DNA from: Funiculus sociatus GB2-C1
Lineage (GTDB): Bacteria > Cyanobacteriota > Cyanobacteriia > Cyanobacteriales > FACHB-T130
Length of the DNA: 64,000 bases
Direction of reading: 5' to 3'
Assembly (NCBI RefSeq): GCF_039962115.1
Contig: NZ_JAMPKJ010000005.1
Coordinates: 62,001 to 126,000 of the forward strand
Shown: in pieces, positions 33,756 to 43,934 of the stretch
Layout of the letters: each line of letters opens with the position of its first letter
Position numbering within the stretch: position 1 is the first letter of the stretch
Made by a program: the position numbers and the translations under genes
Notes under the pieces: model-generated
The model's input: the letters and a program-made list of their open reading frames with translations, nothing else
Database searches by the model: none
What the model was told of the DNA's origin: nothing

Positions 33756-35552
33756 ATGAGTAACTTCCCAAACTTGTCTAGCCACGGTTATCAGGTAGTC
33801 CGACAATTGGGACAAAACCGCGCCGGAGGTCGAGTAACTTATCTGGCTGCAAATCTGAAAACCCGTCAACCCGTAGTTATTAAGCATTTTCAATTCGCCC
33901 AAACAGATGCCAGTTGGTCAGAATACGACAATTATCAGCGTGAAATTCAAGTGCTACAAGGGCTAAAACACCCCAGCATTCCCCGTTACCTCGATTCTTT
34001 CCAAACGCCAAATGGCTTTTGCATGGTGCAAGAGTATAAAAAGGCACCATCATTAGCAGTACCACGCAGTTTTGACCCCGATGAAATTAAAAAGATTGCT
34101 GTTTCTCTATTAGAAATTCTGGTTTACCTGCAAAATCGCATTCCCACTGTTATTCATCGGGATATTAAACCAGAAAATATCTTAGTCGATGAGAAAATTA
34201 ATGTGTTTCTGGTGGATTTTGGTTTAGCTAGAATTGGTGATGGTGAAGTGACGATGAGTAGCGTGGCAAAAGGAACTTTAGGTTTCATGCCGCCAGAGCA
34301 ATTATTTCATCGCCATCTTACCGAAGCTTCAGATTTATACAGTTTGGGAGCAACGCTGATTTGCTTGCTGACTGGAATAAAATCTACAGCAATTGGTGAG
34401 TTAATTGATGAAGATTATCGCATCAATTTTAAGCATCTTGTTCCTAAACTTAGCTTGCGGTGGATTGAGTGGCTGCAAAAGATGGTGGAAATTAAACCAA
34501 AAGACCGCTATTCTAATGCTGCTGCTGCCTTGGAAGCGCTGAAACCTATTTACGTGATGCGTGTACCAGAAGTTAAGCTGAGTCAATCGGGTTTGGAATT
34601 CAAGGCAAAAAAATTAGGTGAAAGGGTAACTCAAAGTATCGCGATAACTAACTCGATTCCCGATACGGTACTTGAGGGTAATTGGGAAGTTGCACCACAC
34701 GAAAGCGACCCACCGCATACCCCAGAGGAACACAGTTGGATTTCTTTTGATTTAGACAAGTTTGAAAGCAATCAATCTAATTGCAAAATTAAGGTTAATA
34801 CCAGCAGATTGATGGCGAATAAAACTTATGAGCGACAGGTTTTATTACACACTAATTCTTTGCCAGAAACTCACGCTGTAACTGTTAAAGTTCAGACCGC
34901 ACCGATTCCTATTGCTACAAAAAAACTCCCTTATATTTTTATAGCCTCGCTGGTTGCACTTGCTTTAGCAGGGGCTTGGGTGGAGGCGGAAGCTTGGAGT
35001 GGAGTTGTTGCTGATAGTGGTTCTATGGGTGTGGTAATGGCGACGTTTGTTACTTTGTTCGTCGCTGTGTTTGGGGTTGCGGCTGCGGTTGCGGCGACGG
35101 CTGCTGCTGCTGTTGCATCTAAACTTCTTGCCAAGAATAAAATTAAGTTTGCGGCTCTTGATGCAGTTGTGGCTTTGTTTGTGACTGGAATTGTGGCTTT
35201 ATTTGTCACTGGTTTTGGCGAACAGTTTAGGGGAGCTTCTGAGACTATTGCTGGGTTTGGCGCGGTAGATTTGGGTATGTTTATAACTGGTTTGGGAGCT
35301 GCAAGTTTGGCAGCAATTTGCTTAAAAAGAGGATTCAGTAACAGTCTGGCTGTGGGAGTTTCGCTGTTAGCAACTGCGTTAGGTATGAGTTTAGGAATTG
35401 GGTTGCAAATAGGCTTGTTAAATCCTTTTGTGATGTTGGCTGTTTTGGCAGTTGGTTTACCTTTGGGAACAATGCTTTTTTACCCGCCTTTTGAGCGTGC
35501 CAGGTTGATTTCTAACTATCGCAAGTTTGAGCAGCATTTGATTAAGTCGTAG
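33756..35552 (+). CDS. Serine/threonine protein kinase with C-terminal membrane domain (paralogue 2)
   Basis: The 598-residue kinase mirrors its upstream paralogue: QLGQNRAGGRVTYLAA, VVIKHFQF, VIHRDIKPENILV (HRD at 134-136), DFGLARIG and GTLGFMPPEQ. After the kinase (about 270) comes a beta-rich Ig-like segment (LGERVTQSIAITNSIPDTVL through PETHAVTVKV), then about five hydrophobic helices from ~390 (IFIASLVALALAGAWV to LAVLAVGLPLGTMLFYPP). So the two paralogues share the N-terminal kinase but have different C-terminal sensors. Which signal the membrane part detects is unknown. Confidence 0.92.
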   Translation: MSNFPNLSSHGYQVVRQLGQNRAGGRVTYLAANLKTRQPVVIKHFQFAQTDASWSEYDNYQREIQVLQGLKHPSIPRYLDSFQTPNGFCMVQEYKKAPSLAVPRSFDPDEIKKIAVSLLEILVYLQNRIPTVIHRDIKPENILVDEKINVFLVDFGLARIGDGEVTMSSVAKGTLGFMPPEQLFHRHLTEASDLYSLGATLICLLTGIKSTAIGELIDEDYRINFKHLVPKLSLRWIEWLQKMVEIKPKDRYSNAAAALEALKPIYVMRVPEVKLSQSGLEFKAKKLGERVTQSIAITNSIPDTVLEGNWEVAPHESDPPHTPEEHSWISFDLDKFESNQSNCKIKVNTSRLMANKTYERQVLLHTNSLPETHAVTVKVQTAPIPIATKKLPYIFIASLVALALAGAWVEAEAWSGVVADSGSMGVVMATFVTLFVAVFGVAAAVAATAAAAVASKLLAKNKIKFAALDAVVALFVTGIVALFVTGFGEQFRGASETIAGFGAVDLGMFITGLGAASLAAICLKRGFSNSLAVGVSLLATALGMSLGIGLQIGLLNPFVMLAVLAVGLPLGTMLFYPPFERARLISNYRKFEQHLIKS

Positions 35553-35580
35553 GGGAAAAAACGCCACTCCTGTTTGCAGC

Positions 35581-35748
35581 TACCGTGTATACAGAGGTCT
35601 TGGGTCTAGAGTTTGGGGTTGTAGATCCCGCTAAATCCCCCTTTTTAAGAAGGACTTTGACTCTGATTTCCCCCCTTTTCAAGGGGGGTCAGGGGGGATC
35701 GAAAACTCTAATTGCTAACCAACCAAAACCATTTCTGTATACACGGTA
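35581..35748. mobile_element. MITE-like element with 15-bp terminal inverted repeats
   Basis: TACCGTGTATACAGA at 35581-35595 and its exact complement at 35734-35748 bound a 168-bp segment with no ORF, containing an internal CCCCCTTTT/AAGGGGGG hairpin. It sits between the kinase and ABC transporter genes. The inside is related to the dispersed CCCCCTTTTTAAG repeats seen near 57800. No transposase is encoded, so it would need one supplied in trans. Confidence 0.65.
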
Positions 35749-35778
35749 GTGCTGTTAACGGGGAGGGTTAGAGAGGGG

Positions 35779-37830
35779 TTATTTCTCGCTGACGGCTGAT
35801 ACTTTGGTTCGCTGTTGCTGACGCTGCTGAATTTGTTCTAAGCTGCCTGTGGGAATGGCGGCAATTAACTGGCGGGTGTATTCCTGTTTCGGTTCGAGGT
35901 AGAGGCTTTCAGATGAACCAATTTCTTCGATTTTGCCTTTGTTCATTACCATAATGCGATCGCTCATAAATTTCACCACACTCAAGTCGTGAGAAATGAA
36001 AATATAAGTTAGCCCAAATTCGCTCTGTAATTCTTTAAGCAAATTCAGCACTTGCGCTTGTACGGATACATCTAGCGCTGATACAGATTCGTCGCAAATT
36101 ATGAACTTGGGATTTAGTGCCAAAGCACGAGCAATGCACACCCGCTGGCGTTGTCCGCCAGAAAACTCGTGAGGGTAACGGTTCATCAAGATAGGATTTA
36201 AACCTACGCGCTCTAACAGATAAGTTGCGCGATCGCGGCATTCTTTTTTTGTCTTCGCATAGCCATGAATGCGTAGCGGCTCTATCACAGCTTCTCCGAT
36301 TTTCATGCGTGGATCGAGGGAGCTATATGGGTTCTGGAAGATAATCTGCATTTCCCGCCGCAATAGCCGCAGATACTTTCCAGAGAGTTTGGTGATGTCT
36401 TGATTTTCAAATATCACCTGACCGCTCATTGGCTCAATCAAGCGTAGTAAGGTACGTGCTAAGGTACTTTTGCCACAACCCGATTCTCCTACCAATCCCA
36501 GCGTTTCACCGGGAAAAACATCAAAAGAGACATTATTCACCGCCATCATATAGCGTTGGGTTTGACCAAACATCCCTTTTATTGGAAAACCTACTTGCAA
36601 GTCGCGGACTTGTAAAATTGGGGTTTCCGTTGGTGGTTCATCGTTATTAACTATGAACGAGGAAGCATGACCCATTCTGATTGATTGTTCGGGGTTCGTT
36701 GTTAATGGTTCATTACGCACTATGAAAGATGAACTTTGACCTACTATTGTTGATGGGTCATTCCTATTAACGATTAAAGGAGAACCTTGAGCAGTTGTTG
36801 TTAATGATTCGTTATTATCAACTATTTCCCTATTAACCGTTTTTTCCCGAATCTCGATTTCGCCGCTGGAGGTAGTCACAACTTCCATGAAGTCAGAGAC
36901 GGTGGGGAGATATTGCACGCGGCGATTCAGGCTGGGGCGACAAGCTAACAAACCTTTGGTATAAGGATGTTGGGGATTGGAAAAAATCTGCTCAACTGTT
37001 CCGTACTCAACAATTTTGCCCTGATACATCACGGCTACAGTGTCAGCAATTTCCGCAATTACGCCCAAGTCGTGGGCGATAAACATCATCGACATTCCAC
37101 GGGCATCGCGCAATTCTCGCAGTAAGTCCAGAATTGTTGCCTGTACTGTCACATCTAGGGCTGTTGTCGGTTCGTCAGCAATTAGTATTGCTGGGTTACA
37201 GGAAATGGCCATTGCAATCATGATCCGCTGCAATTGACCGCCGGAGAGTTCGTGGGGATAGCGATCCAATATTGCCAGTTTTTGCTGATTGATGTGGCGA
37301 TTAACTTCCGCTTCGCTTAACGCTTCATTTGCTTCTAAATAGCGTTTTCTCAACTCCTCATCGCTGGGGAGTAACTTAACTTCTTGCAGGTGCGCGATCG
37401 CTTGTCTTTTTGCCTCCTTTTCGGAAATATCTTGATGCTGACGGATTGCCTCGACTAGCTGATACCCACAGGTAAAAACTGGGTTTAAGGAACTCATCGG
37501 TTCCTGAAAAATCATGGAAATCTGACCACCGCGATACGAACGCAGTTCTTCGGGTGTCAGATTTAGCAGATTAACTTTTTCTTTGCTATTCGCTTTTGAG
37601 TTTTTAAACCAAATTTCGCCGCCTTTTATCTTCCCTGGACTTGGCACCAGACCCATAACTGCGAGGGAAGTCACCGATTTTCCCGACCCCGACTCTCCTA
37701 CAATTCCCAGTGTTTGCCCACCCTCCAGTTTGAAGGAAATACCATCAACTGCCAAAATTTGCTTTTCGTCAGTTGCAAATTGAACTTGCAGGTTGCGAAC
37801 GTCTAGAACGGTGTCACTCATGGTACTCAA
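35779..37830 (-). CDS. Fused dipeptide/oligopeptide ABC transporter ATPase (DppD-DppF type)
   Basis: This 683-residue protein carries two ABC ATPase domains. Domain 1 has Walker A GESGSGKS (45-52), signature LSGGQ (195-199) and Walker B ILIADE (215-220). Domain 2 has Walker A GESGCGKS (448-455), then FSGGQRQRV and [15 protein letters not shown]. Both have the C-terminal oligopeptide-binding extension ([26 protein letters not shown]). It powers peptide or nickel import with permeases that are not in this window. The linker (~318-403) is low-complexity with [19 protein letters not shown] repeats encoded by repetitive DNA, an unusual insertion. Confidence 0.9.
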   Translation of the reverse strand: MSTMSDTVLDVRNLQVQFATDEKQILAVDGISFKLEGGQTLGIVGESGSGKSVTSLAVMGLVPSPGKIKGGEIWFKNSKANSKEKVNLLNLTPEELRSYRGGQISMIFQEPMSSLNPVFTCGYQLVEAIRQHQDISEKEAKRQAIAHLQEVKLLPSDEELRKRYLEANEALSEAEVNRHINQQKLAILDRYPHELSGGQLQRIMIAMAISCNPAILIADEPTTALDVTVQATILDLLRELRDARGMSMMFIAHDLGVIAEIADTVAVMYQGKIVEYGTVEQIFSNPQHPYTKGLLACRPSLNRRVQYLPTVSDFMEVVTTSSGEIEIREKTVNREIVDNNESLTTTAQGSPLIVNRNDPSTIVGQSSSFIVRNEPLTTNPEQSIRMGHASSFIVNNDEPPTETPILQVRDLQVGFPIKGMFGQTQRYMMAVNNVSFDVFPGETLGLVGESGCGKSTLARTLLRLIEPMSGQVIFENQDITKLSGKYLRLLRREMQIIFQNPYSSLDPRMKIGEAVIEPLRIHGYAKTKKECRDRATYLLERVGLNPILMNRYPHEFSGGQRQRVCIARALALNPKFIICDESVSALDVSVQAQVLNLLKELQSEFGLTYIFISHDLSVVKFMSDRIMVMNKGKIEEIGSSESLYLEPKQEYTRQLIAAIPTGSLEQIQQRQQQRTKVSAVSEK

Positions 37831-37975
37831 GGTTTGAAAATTAACTGCATCTTAACAATTCATTCCATCTTGGGGAAATAGTTCTCAATGTTTCTGTAAT
37901 CAAAGATGCGATCGCGATCGCCAATGCACCTATAAACCTGTCTGGCGCTACCTGAAGAAAGTTCCTCAAAAGCAT

Positions 37976-38926
37976 TTACTGTATGGGACGCGAACCATCA
38001 GGGCATTTTATTTCTGATGAACCGCTGCTGGGAGCAGTGGGCATAGCCGGAGGCGAAGTTGAGGGTTTAATTGTCTCGCAAATAGTTGCAATTGTAGTGG
38101 CTTTACCGTTACTTTTTGTGACGAACACAACCCCCGTGTAGCTAGGAAGTTTAGAATCCTTGGCTTGGGCGGTTATCATCACGCTTTCTTTCTCATTACC
38201 TGGTGATGCAAGCCGATAAGTGTAATACGCGCTTCCTGGCTCAGTTCCCAGTCCTGTCTCTTCAAATTCTGTTGCAAATTTACCTTGTTCTCGATAATAA
38301 ACCTGCTGCGCTTTGTTCATCATCCCGATATACAGCTTGGCTTCGCTTTGCGGTCTGGGAAGTTGATTATCAGCTGCATTTTTCTTTTCAGTTTCTAGGT
38401 CAATTACTTGAGTGTTGGCGGGCAATGTTGTTGTCTGAGAAACCTTCTCGAAAACTGTTGCCTCAGAACTAAAAGCAGTAGGTCTAGATTGTCCAGCTTT
38501 GCGACCTTCTAACTCTACGCGCAGCTGATTTTTATCGGTAAACTCAAAGATGCTTTTAATGCTTTCTTCTTCGGTAAAAACTAGGTCAATTTGTCCGGGT
38601 TTCGCGGTGGAATTAATTTGATACTTAATTCCTAAAGCTACAGGAGGGGCTTCGGGTGCGCCTTCGGGTGCAGGAAATAAAATAAATAATTTTCCTTCCG
38701 GTGCGAAAATAAATGTAACCAAATCTCCCGATTCTGGATCTTTAGTTTGCCATTGCCCCAAAAGCTGCTGTTTAGCAGCGTCTGTTTGTGGTGCAGGTTT
38801 AGTTTGAGCAATGAAGGTGGGAATTGTGGCTTGGGTACTTACCGATATAGCTAGAGTGCTGCCCATTGCTATCAGTACGCTGGATGCAACAAACAAGCCC
38901 TTAACTGGAACGTTAAAGTAAATCAT
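37976..38926 (-). CDS. Type IV pilin-like G/H family protein
   Basis: The 316-residue product has an N-terminal membrane/signal segment (LFVASSVLIAMGSTLAISVS). A first domain (about 48-160, LLGQWQTKDPESGDLVTFIF and DLVFTEEESIKSIFEF) resembles a small beta-barrel. The second (about 195-290) is the cyanobacterial pilin-like G/H module: EAKLYIGMMNKAQQVYYREQ, GKFATEFEETGLGTEPGSAY and YTYRLASPGNEKESVMITAQ. The tail is Pro/Ser rich. It lacks a classical prepilin peptidase site, so it is not a normal pilin; the fold may be an extracytoplasmic binding domain. Role is unknown. It lies between ABC and gyrB genes, all on the minus strand. Confidence 0.8.
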   Translation of the reverse strand: MIYFNVPVKGLFVASSVLIAMGSTLAISVSTQATIPTFIAQTKPAPQTDAAKQQLLGQWQTKDPESGDLVTFIFAPEGKLFILFPAPEGAPEAPPVALGIKYQINSTAKPGQIDLVFTEEESIKSIFEFTDKNQLRVELEGRKAGQSRPTAFSSEATVFEKVSQTTTLPANTQVIDLETEKKNAADNQLPRPQSEAKLYIGMMNKAQQVYYREQGKFATEFEETGLGTEPGSAYYTYRLASPGNEKESVMITAQAKDSKLPSYTGVVFVTKSNGKATTIATICETIKPSTSPPAMPTAPSSGSSEIKCPDGSRPIQ

Positions 38927-39169
38927 TATGTTTTGGCAATTCCTTAATAATTTTTTGGGAATATTTTAAGGTTTTTTCGTTACTTTTGGGAGTTCAGTAT
39001 TTATAAGTAGCACATAAATTAGTATATTTTATTTTTTTGATATTGTTTTACCACAGGATAAACGAGCGTAGTTTGGTTTATTGGAACCAAATCCAACCTT
39101 CTGAAGGATTTGTTAGGTAACACTTGCGTCGCCTGGTTTCAACCGACAACTGTGTAAATCGCAACAAGA

Positions 39170-39203
39170 GAAAAATTCACCGCCTGATGGCTACAGGCGG
39201 TGA
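39170..39203 (-). terminator. Intrinsic terminator of gyrB
   Basis: On the minus strand TCACCGCCTG pairs with CAGGCGGTGA (39177-39186 and 39194-39203) over a 7-nt loop, followed by ATTTTT. It lies about 30 bp after the gyrB stop codon. This is the clearest Rho-independent terminator in the window. Confidence 0.8.
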
Positions 39204-39234
39204 GGATTTGATGGCGTTCTACAACTCAGGTAAT

Positions 39235-41178
39235 CTAGATATCTAGATCGGCGAGGTTAAGGCGAGAACCGTAGGTTTCGATGAATTCGCGGCGGGGTGC
39301 GACGCGATCGCCCATTAAGACGGTAAAGATGCGATCGGCTTCAGCAGCGTCTTCAATTTCCACCCGTTTGAGGGTGCGAGTTTCCGGGTTCATGGTAGTA
39401 TCCCACAACTGTTGCGGCATCATTTCACCCAAGCCTTTGAATCGCTGGATGGTGTAATTAGCATTGGCGGGGAACTCGTTTTGCACCAGGTTGTTGAGTT
39501 CGCGATCGCTATAGCAATAGTAATGATTGCGTCCCCGTTCTACCTTATATAGTGGAGGACAAGCGATATAGATGTAACCCTGCTCAATCAGCGCCCGTTG
39601 ATAACGATAGAAGAACGTCAATAACAGCGTCCGAATGTGCGCCCCATCTACGTCAGCGTCAGTCATAATCACGATGCAGTGATAGCGCAGCTGAGAAGCA
39701 TCGAACTCCTCACCCTTGACACCCAACCCCAGTGCAGTAATCAGCGCCTGGATTTCGGTGTTTTTGTAGATTTTGGCATCGTCGGTTTTCTCGATGTTGA
39801 GAATTTTACCGCGCAATGGGAGTATAGCTTGGTTGCGTCTGTCGCGTCCTTGTTTGGCACTTCCTCCGGCTGAGTCCCCTTCTACGATGTAAATTTCAGA
39901 TTCTGAGGGATCTCGCGTACTGCAATCGGCTAATTTACCCGGTAAAGGAGAAGATTCCAAAACCGATTTGCGGCGCACTAATTCTCGTGCGTGACGCGCT
40001 GCTTCGGCGGCTTTGAAAGCTTGAATCGCTTTTTCCAGAATCGCATCGCCAACGTTTGGACGAAACTCTAAATATTCTGTTAGAACTTCGCCTACCAGAG
40101 AATCAACGATTCCCCGAACTTCGGTGTTACCGAGTTTGGTTTTAGTTTGTCCTTCAAATTCCGGATCGGGGACTTTGACGGAGATCACGCCCGTTAAACC
40201 TTCGCGGACATTCTCTCCGCCGAGGTTCGGTTCATTTTCTTTGATTTTGTTGCGCTTGCGAGCGATCGCATTCAATGTCCGAGTCAACACCGCCTTCAAC
40301 CCTTCCAGGTGAGTACCGCCGTCAACTGTGCGAATATTATTTGCAAACCCCAGCAGAGTGTCTGTATAAGCATCAACGCACCACTGCAACGCCACCTCTA
40401 CCTGCACATTGTTGCGTTCGCCGGATACATAGATAATTTCTTCGTGGAGAGCCTGCTTATCGCTATTCATATAGGCGATATACTCTTTAATACCTCCCTC
40501 GTAGCAGTAGGTTTCTACTCTGGGCTCTCCACCCTTAACCAATTCCAGGCGGTTGTCAGTAAAGGTGATTTTGACACCCGCATTTAAGTAAGCAAGCTCC
40601 CGCAGACGGCTCGCCAAGGTGGTGTAATCAAACTCAATGCCAGTAGTCACAAAAATCTGCGAATCTGGCTTGAAACTAATTGAGGTGCCTGTTTTGGCTT
40701 CTTTAATTGGCTTGGCTTTCAGTTCTGTGACAGGAATACCGCGCTCAAAGCGCATGGTATGCTCCCGCTTCTCCCGCCAAACGGTCACGTCTACCCACTC
40801 GGACAAGGCATTCACTACTGAAATACCGACACCATGCAAACCACCAGAAACCTTGTAGCCGCCACCACCAAACTTACCTCCGGCGTGCAGCACTGTCATC
40901 ACCGTTTCTAAGGCTGATTTGCCAGTGGTAGGATGAGTATCTGTGGGAATGCCTCGCCCGTCGTCTGTAACTGTGACAGAACCATCGGCGTTGATGTCTA
41001 TCTCAATATGAGTGCAGTAGCCAGCCAGAGCCTCATCAACCGAGTTGTCCACTACCTCGTAAACTAGATGGTGAAGTCCACGGGGTCCAGTGGAACCGAT
41101 GTACATCCCCGGTCGTTTCCGGACTGGTTCTAAACCTTCCAGAACTTGAATCTGATCGGCACTGTAACTGCTCGTCAT
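39235..41178 (-). CDS. gyrB: DNA gyrase subunit B
   Basis: From the ATG at 41178 the product is 647 residues, starting [20 protein letters not shown] and [12 protein letters not shown]. The GHKL ATPase part has [14 protein letters not shown] and [11 protein letters not shown]; the TOPRIM domain has [19 protein letters not shown] and [10 protein letters not shown]; the end is [17 protein letters not shown] and [20 protein letters not shown]. Together with GyrA it introduces negative supercoils using ATP. Twenty upstream codons could extend it in frame from 41238, but the ATG at 41178 has a GGAG site and matches the usual start. A strong terminator follows. Confidence 0.97.
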   Translation of the reverse strand: MTSSYSADQIQVLEGLEPVRKRPGMYIGSTGPRGLHHLVYEVVDNSVDEALAGYCTHIEIDINADGSVTVTDDGRGIPTDTHPTTGKSALETVMTVLHAGGKFGGGGYKVSGGLHGVGISVVNALSEWVDVTVWREKREHTMRFERGIPVTELKAKPIKEAKTGTSISFKPDSQIFVTTGIEFDYTTLASRLRELAYLNAGVKITFTDNRLELVKGGEPRVETYCYEGGIKEYIAYMNSDKQALHEEIIYVSGERNNVQVEVALQWCVDAYTDTLLGFANNIRTVDGGTHLEGLKAVLTRTLNAIARKRNKIKENEPNLGGENVREGLTGVISVKVPDPEFEGQTKTKLGNTEVRGIVDSLVGEVLTEYLEFRPNVGDAILEKAIQAFKAAEAARHARELVRRKSVLESSPLPGKLADCSTRDPSESEIYIVEGDSAGGSAKQGRDRRNQAILPLRGKILNIEKTDDAKIYKNTEIQALITALGLGVKGEEFDASQLRYHCIVIMTDADVDGAHIRTLLLTFFYRYQRALIEQGYIYIACPPLYKVERGRNHYYCYSDRELNNLVQNEFPANANYTIQRFKGLGEMMPQQLWDTTMNPETRTLKRVEIEDAAEADRIFTVLMGDRVAPRREFIETYGSRLNLADLDI

Positions 41179-41350
41179 GAAAAGGATTCTCCAATAATGG
41201 CTTGGAACCCTACCGGGACTCCAAAAAGGGAAAAACACTCCGAAATTGTAACATAAAAGCTTTCAAAGCGGCTGTAGGTCAATATAAAGAGCGATTTGTC
41301 TAGGGGATATACCCATGAATAACCGGGTAAAGTTAGAGGCGAGGAGTTAG

Positions 41351-42256
41351 ATGCTCATCGTAATCTGTGGTGCAACGGCAACGGGTAAGTCTGGGCTAGG
41401 TTTGGCTTTGGCGCAGCGGCTGGGTTCGGCGATTCTCAGTGCTGATTCGCGTCAAGTGTACCGCGAATTTGATATTGGGACAGCTAAGCCAAGTGAGACG
41501 GATAAAAAGTTGGTGCCACACTACTTAATTGATATCTGCGATCCCACGGAAACGTTAACTGTGGCAGATTACCAGCAGCAGGCGCAAGCTTTGATTGCTT
41601 GTGTACCTGCTCCTTTGGTAATGGTTGGAGGTACTGGACTTTACATCAATTCTGTGGTTAAGGGGTTAAAGATTCCCAGGGTGGCACCGCATAAGGAATT
41701 GCGATCGCAACTTTCCTCTCTCGGTCAAACTCAACTTTACGCCTTTGTGCAACAAGTCGATCCAGCCGCGGCAAAGAAAATTCATCCCAACGATCCTGTG
41801 CGGACGTTACGTGCCTTAGAAGTATATTATGTGACTGGTCGTGCCATCTCCGAGCAGCAAGGAGAGAACCCACCCGATTATCCCATTTTGCAAATTGGGT
41901 TAGATTGCGATCGCTCTGATCTCACCCGCCGCATTGAACAGCGCACAGAACAAATGTTAGCGGCTGGTTGGGAAGCAGAAGTAAAAGCCTTGTGTCAAAA
42001 ATACAGTTTTGATTTGCCTCTGCTGAATACGTTGGGATATCGAGAAATGAAGCAATATTTGGCTGGGGAAATTTCTTTGAATGAAGCAAAACAATTAACA
42101 GTTTTGCACACTTCCCAATTTGCTAAGCGACAGCGCACTTGGTTTAAGGCATATCCTCAGATTGAATGGTTTGATGCAGAGTCTCCCGATTTATTAGAGC
42201 AAGTATGGCAGCGAGTGCAAGATTTTCTCAAGAATCTGCATAGTTTTAATCCCTAA
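41351..42256 (+). CDS. miaA: tRNA dimethylallyltransferase
   Basis: The 301-residue enzyme has the P-loop GATATGKSG (7-15), SADSRQVYREFDIGTAKPS and VMVGGTGLYINSVVKGL, the MiaA signatures. It transfers a dimethylallyl group to A37 of tRNAs reading UNN codons, a modification that aids decoding. GAGGAG precedes the ATG at 41351 by 4 bp. The gene is divergent from gyrB and convergent with the end of the ebo cluster; this arrangement is probably not functional coupling. Confidence 0.96.
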   Translation: MLIVICGATATGKSGLGLALAQRLGSAILSADSRQVYREFDIGTAKPSETDKKLVPHYLIDICDPTETLTVADYQQQAQALIACVPAPLVMVGGTGLYINSVVKGLKIPRVAPHKELRSQLSSLGQTQLYAFVQQVDPAAAKKIHPNDPVRTLRALEVYYVTGRAISEQQGENPPDYPILQIGLDCDRSDLTRRIEQRTEQMLAAGWEAEVKALCQKYSFDLPLLNTLGYREMKQYLAGEISLNEAKQLTVLHTSQFAKRQRTWFKAYPQIEWFDAESPDLLEQVWQRVQDFLKNLHSFNP

Positions 42257-42325
42257 TAAAGATTAAATTTTTATTGGTAGAAATTCCTGCGAAATTATAC
42301 CCTTTCCTCTACCGACCATTTTGGG

Positions 42326-43699
42326 CTATACCTTTTGTAAGTGGGATAAGATGATATCGTGGATGTCTGTCGCCTCTAGGGTAGCTGGCAGCAGATTGGT
42401 ATTATTAGTAATAATTAATGGCGCATCGTCAGGAGAATTAGGAAGTCGCCCATGAGAACCTTTCACTAATGAAGCATCTAAGGAAATGACATCTAACAAA
42501 GTGCGAAAGCCCAGCTTCTTCTTAAGTAATATTCCAGCTATCTTCAACTGAGGAAACTTAATAGAAGGGTCGATAAATAACTCCGCTGGGTCGTAGCCCG
42601 GCTTGCGGTGAATATCTACATTGCGGGCAAAATCTGGTGCTTTGGTGTCGTCCAACCAGTAATAGTATGTGAACCAAGAATCAGGAGCAGCAATAGCTAC
42701 TAATTCACCAGAGCGAGGATGATTTAGATGGTAATTTGCCTTCTCTTTTTCGCCTAAAACTAATTCCACACCTGGCACTTCTTCGATTAAATTCCGCACT
42801 TGTGAAACTTTGTCTTTGTCGTTTATATAGATGTGAGCCACTTGGTGATCTGCGACGGCGAAAGCAATACTGGCTCCTGCATCCAGTAACTCTAATCCCA
42901 ACTCTTCCCTCACTGCAAGATAGCCATTTTCCCGCAATATTCGGTTTAATGAGACGGCTTTATTTACGGGTGTTATTCCATATTCAGAAAGAACTATTAC
43001 TTGCGATCCGCGAGATTCGTAAAACTGGATTAAGTCCTTGCATACGTCGTCTACCTCTTTTAAATCAGTTGCGAGCGCTTGCTCATCAGTACCCAGCCGC
43101 TGCAAGTTGTAATCTAAGTGCGGAATATAAATTAAAGTTAATGTGGGAGCATACATCTGCTCTACAACCTTAGCTGACTCGGCGATCCACTGACTGGAAC
43201 GGATAGACGTTTTTGGGCCCCAAAACTCGAATAAAGGAAAAGTACCGAGACGATCTTGAAGATGCGATCGCAACTCGGCAGGTTGAGTATAAATATCCGG
43301 AATTTTTCTGCCGTCAGCCGGATACATCGGTCGTGGTGTCACCGAAATATTTGCTGAAGAGTACATGTTGTACCACCAGAAGAGATTAGCACAGGTGAAT
43401 GTCGGGTCAAGCGATCGCGCCGTTTCCCACACTTTCGGAGCCTGAATTAATTTGTTAGACTGTCGCCAAAATTTTATTTCACACTCGTCTCGAAAGTACC
43501 AACCATTACCAACAATTCCATGTTCATTAGGCCATTTTCCAGTTAAGTAAGTCGCCTGAACCGAACAAGTTACAGCAGGCAATGCTGGTTTAATCGGAAC
43601 CACTTGTCCTTGTGCCGCCCATTCTGATAAAAACGGTGTATGTTTTCCTAATAAACTGGGCGTTAATCCCACGACATTGAGAACAACTGTTTTCTGCAT
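42326..43699 (-). CDS. eboF: Alkaline phosphatase superfamily protein, ebo cluster (EboF-type)
   Basis: The 457-residue protein is a nucleotide pyrophosphatase/phosphodiesterase-type member of the alkaline phosphatase superfamily: VVLNVVGLTPSLLGKHTPFL, PALPAVTCSVQATYLTGKWP with the nucleophilic Thr, EHGIVGNGWYFRDE, and VIVLSEYGITPVN with metal ligands. It is the last gene of the minus-strand ebo arm, 235 bp behind eboE. In Nostoc punctiforme the ebo genes are reported to be needed for moving the scytonemin monomer to the periplasm; the reaction of this enzyme is not known. No signal peptide is seen, so it should be cytoplasmic. Confidence 0.85.
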   Translation of the reverse strand: MQKTVVLNVVGLTPSLLGKHTPFLSEWAAQGQVVPIKPALPAVTCSVQATYLTGKWPNEHGIVGNGWYFRDECEIKFWRQSNKLIQAPKVWETARSLDPTFTCANLFWWYNMYSSANISVTPRPMYPADGRKIPDIYTQPAELRSHLQDRLGTFPLFEFWGPKTSIRSSQWIAESAKVVEQMYAPTLTLIYIPHLDYNLQRLGTDEQALATDLKEVDDVCKDLIQFYESRGSQVIVLSEYGITPVNKAVSLNRILRENGYLAVREELGLELLDAGASIAFAVADHQVAHIYINDKDKVSQVRNLIEEVPGVELVLGEKEKANYHLNHPRSGELVAIAAPDSWFTYYYWLDDTKAPDFARNVDIHRKPGYDPAELFIDPSIKFPQLKIAGILLKKKLGFRTLLDVISLDASLVKGSHGRLPNSPDDAPLIITNNTNLLPATLEATDIHDIILSHLQKV

Positions 43700-43934
43700 T
43701 ATTTTTATTGATTATTAGTTATCTGAAATTTAAGCGATCGCGTTGATAAAGAGCTTCATGCCCTACCCTTGTTTAGTAACCAGAGACCAAGAAAATCCAA
43801 ACTTTTATTGCTTCCCTCTTGGGATATTTAAAAATAACAGAATCAAACTTTTATTGCTCCCCGTTTACTGAGAGTGTCTTGAGGCGAGCTTCTTACAAAC
43901 AGGTTTGATATTATTACTCAAGAACTAATAGAAG

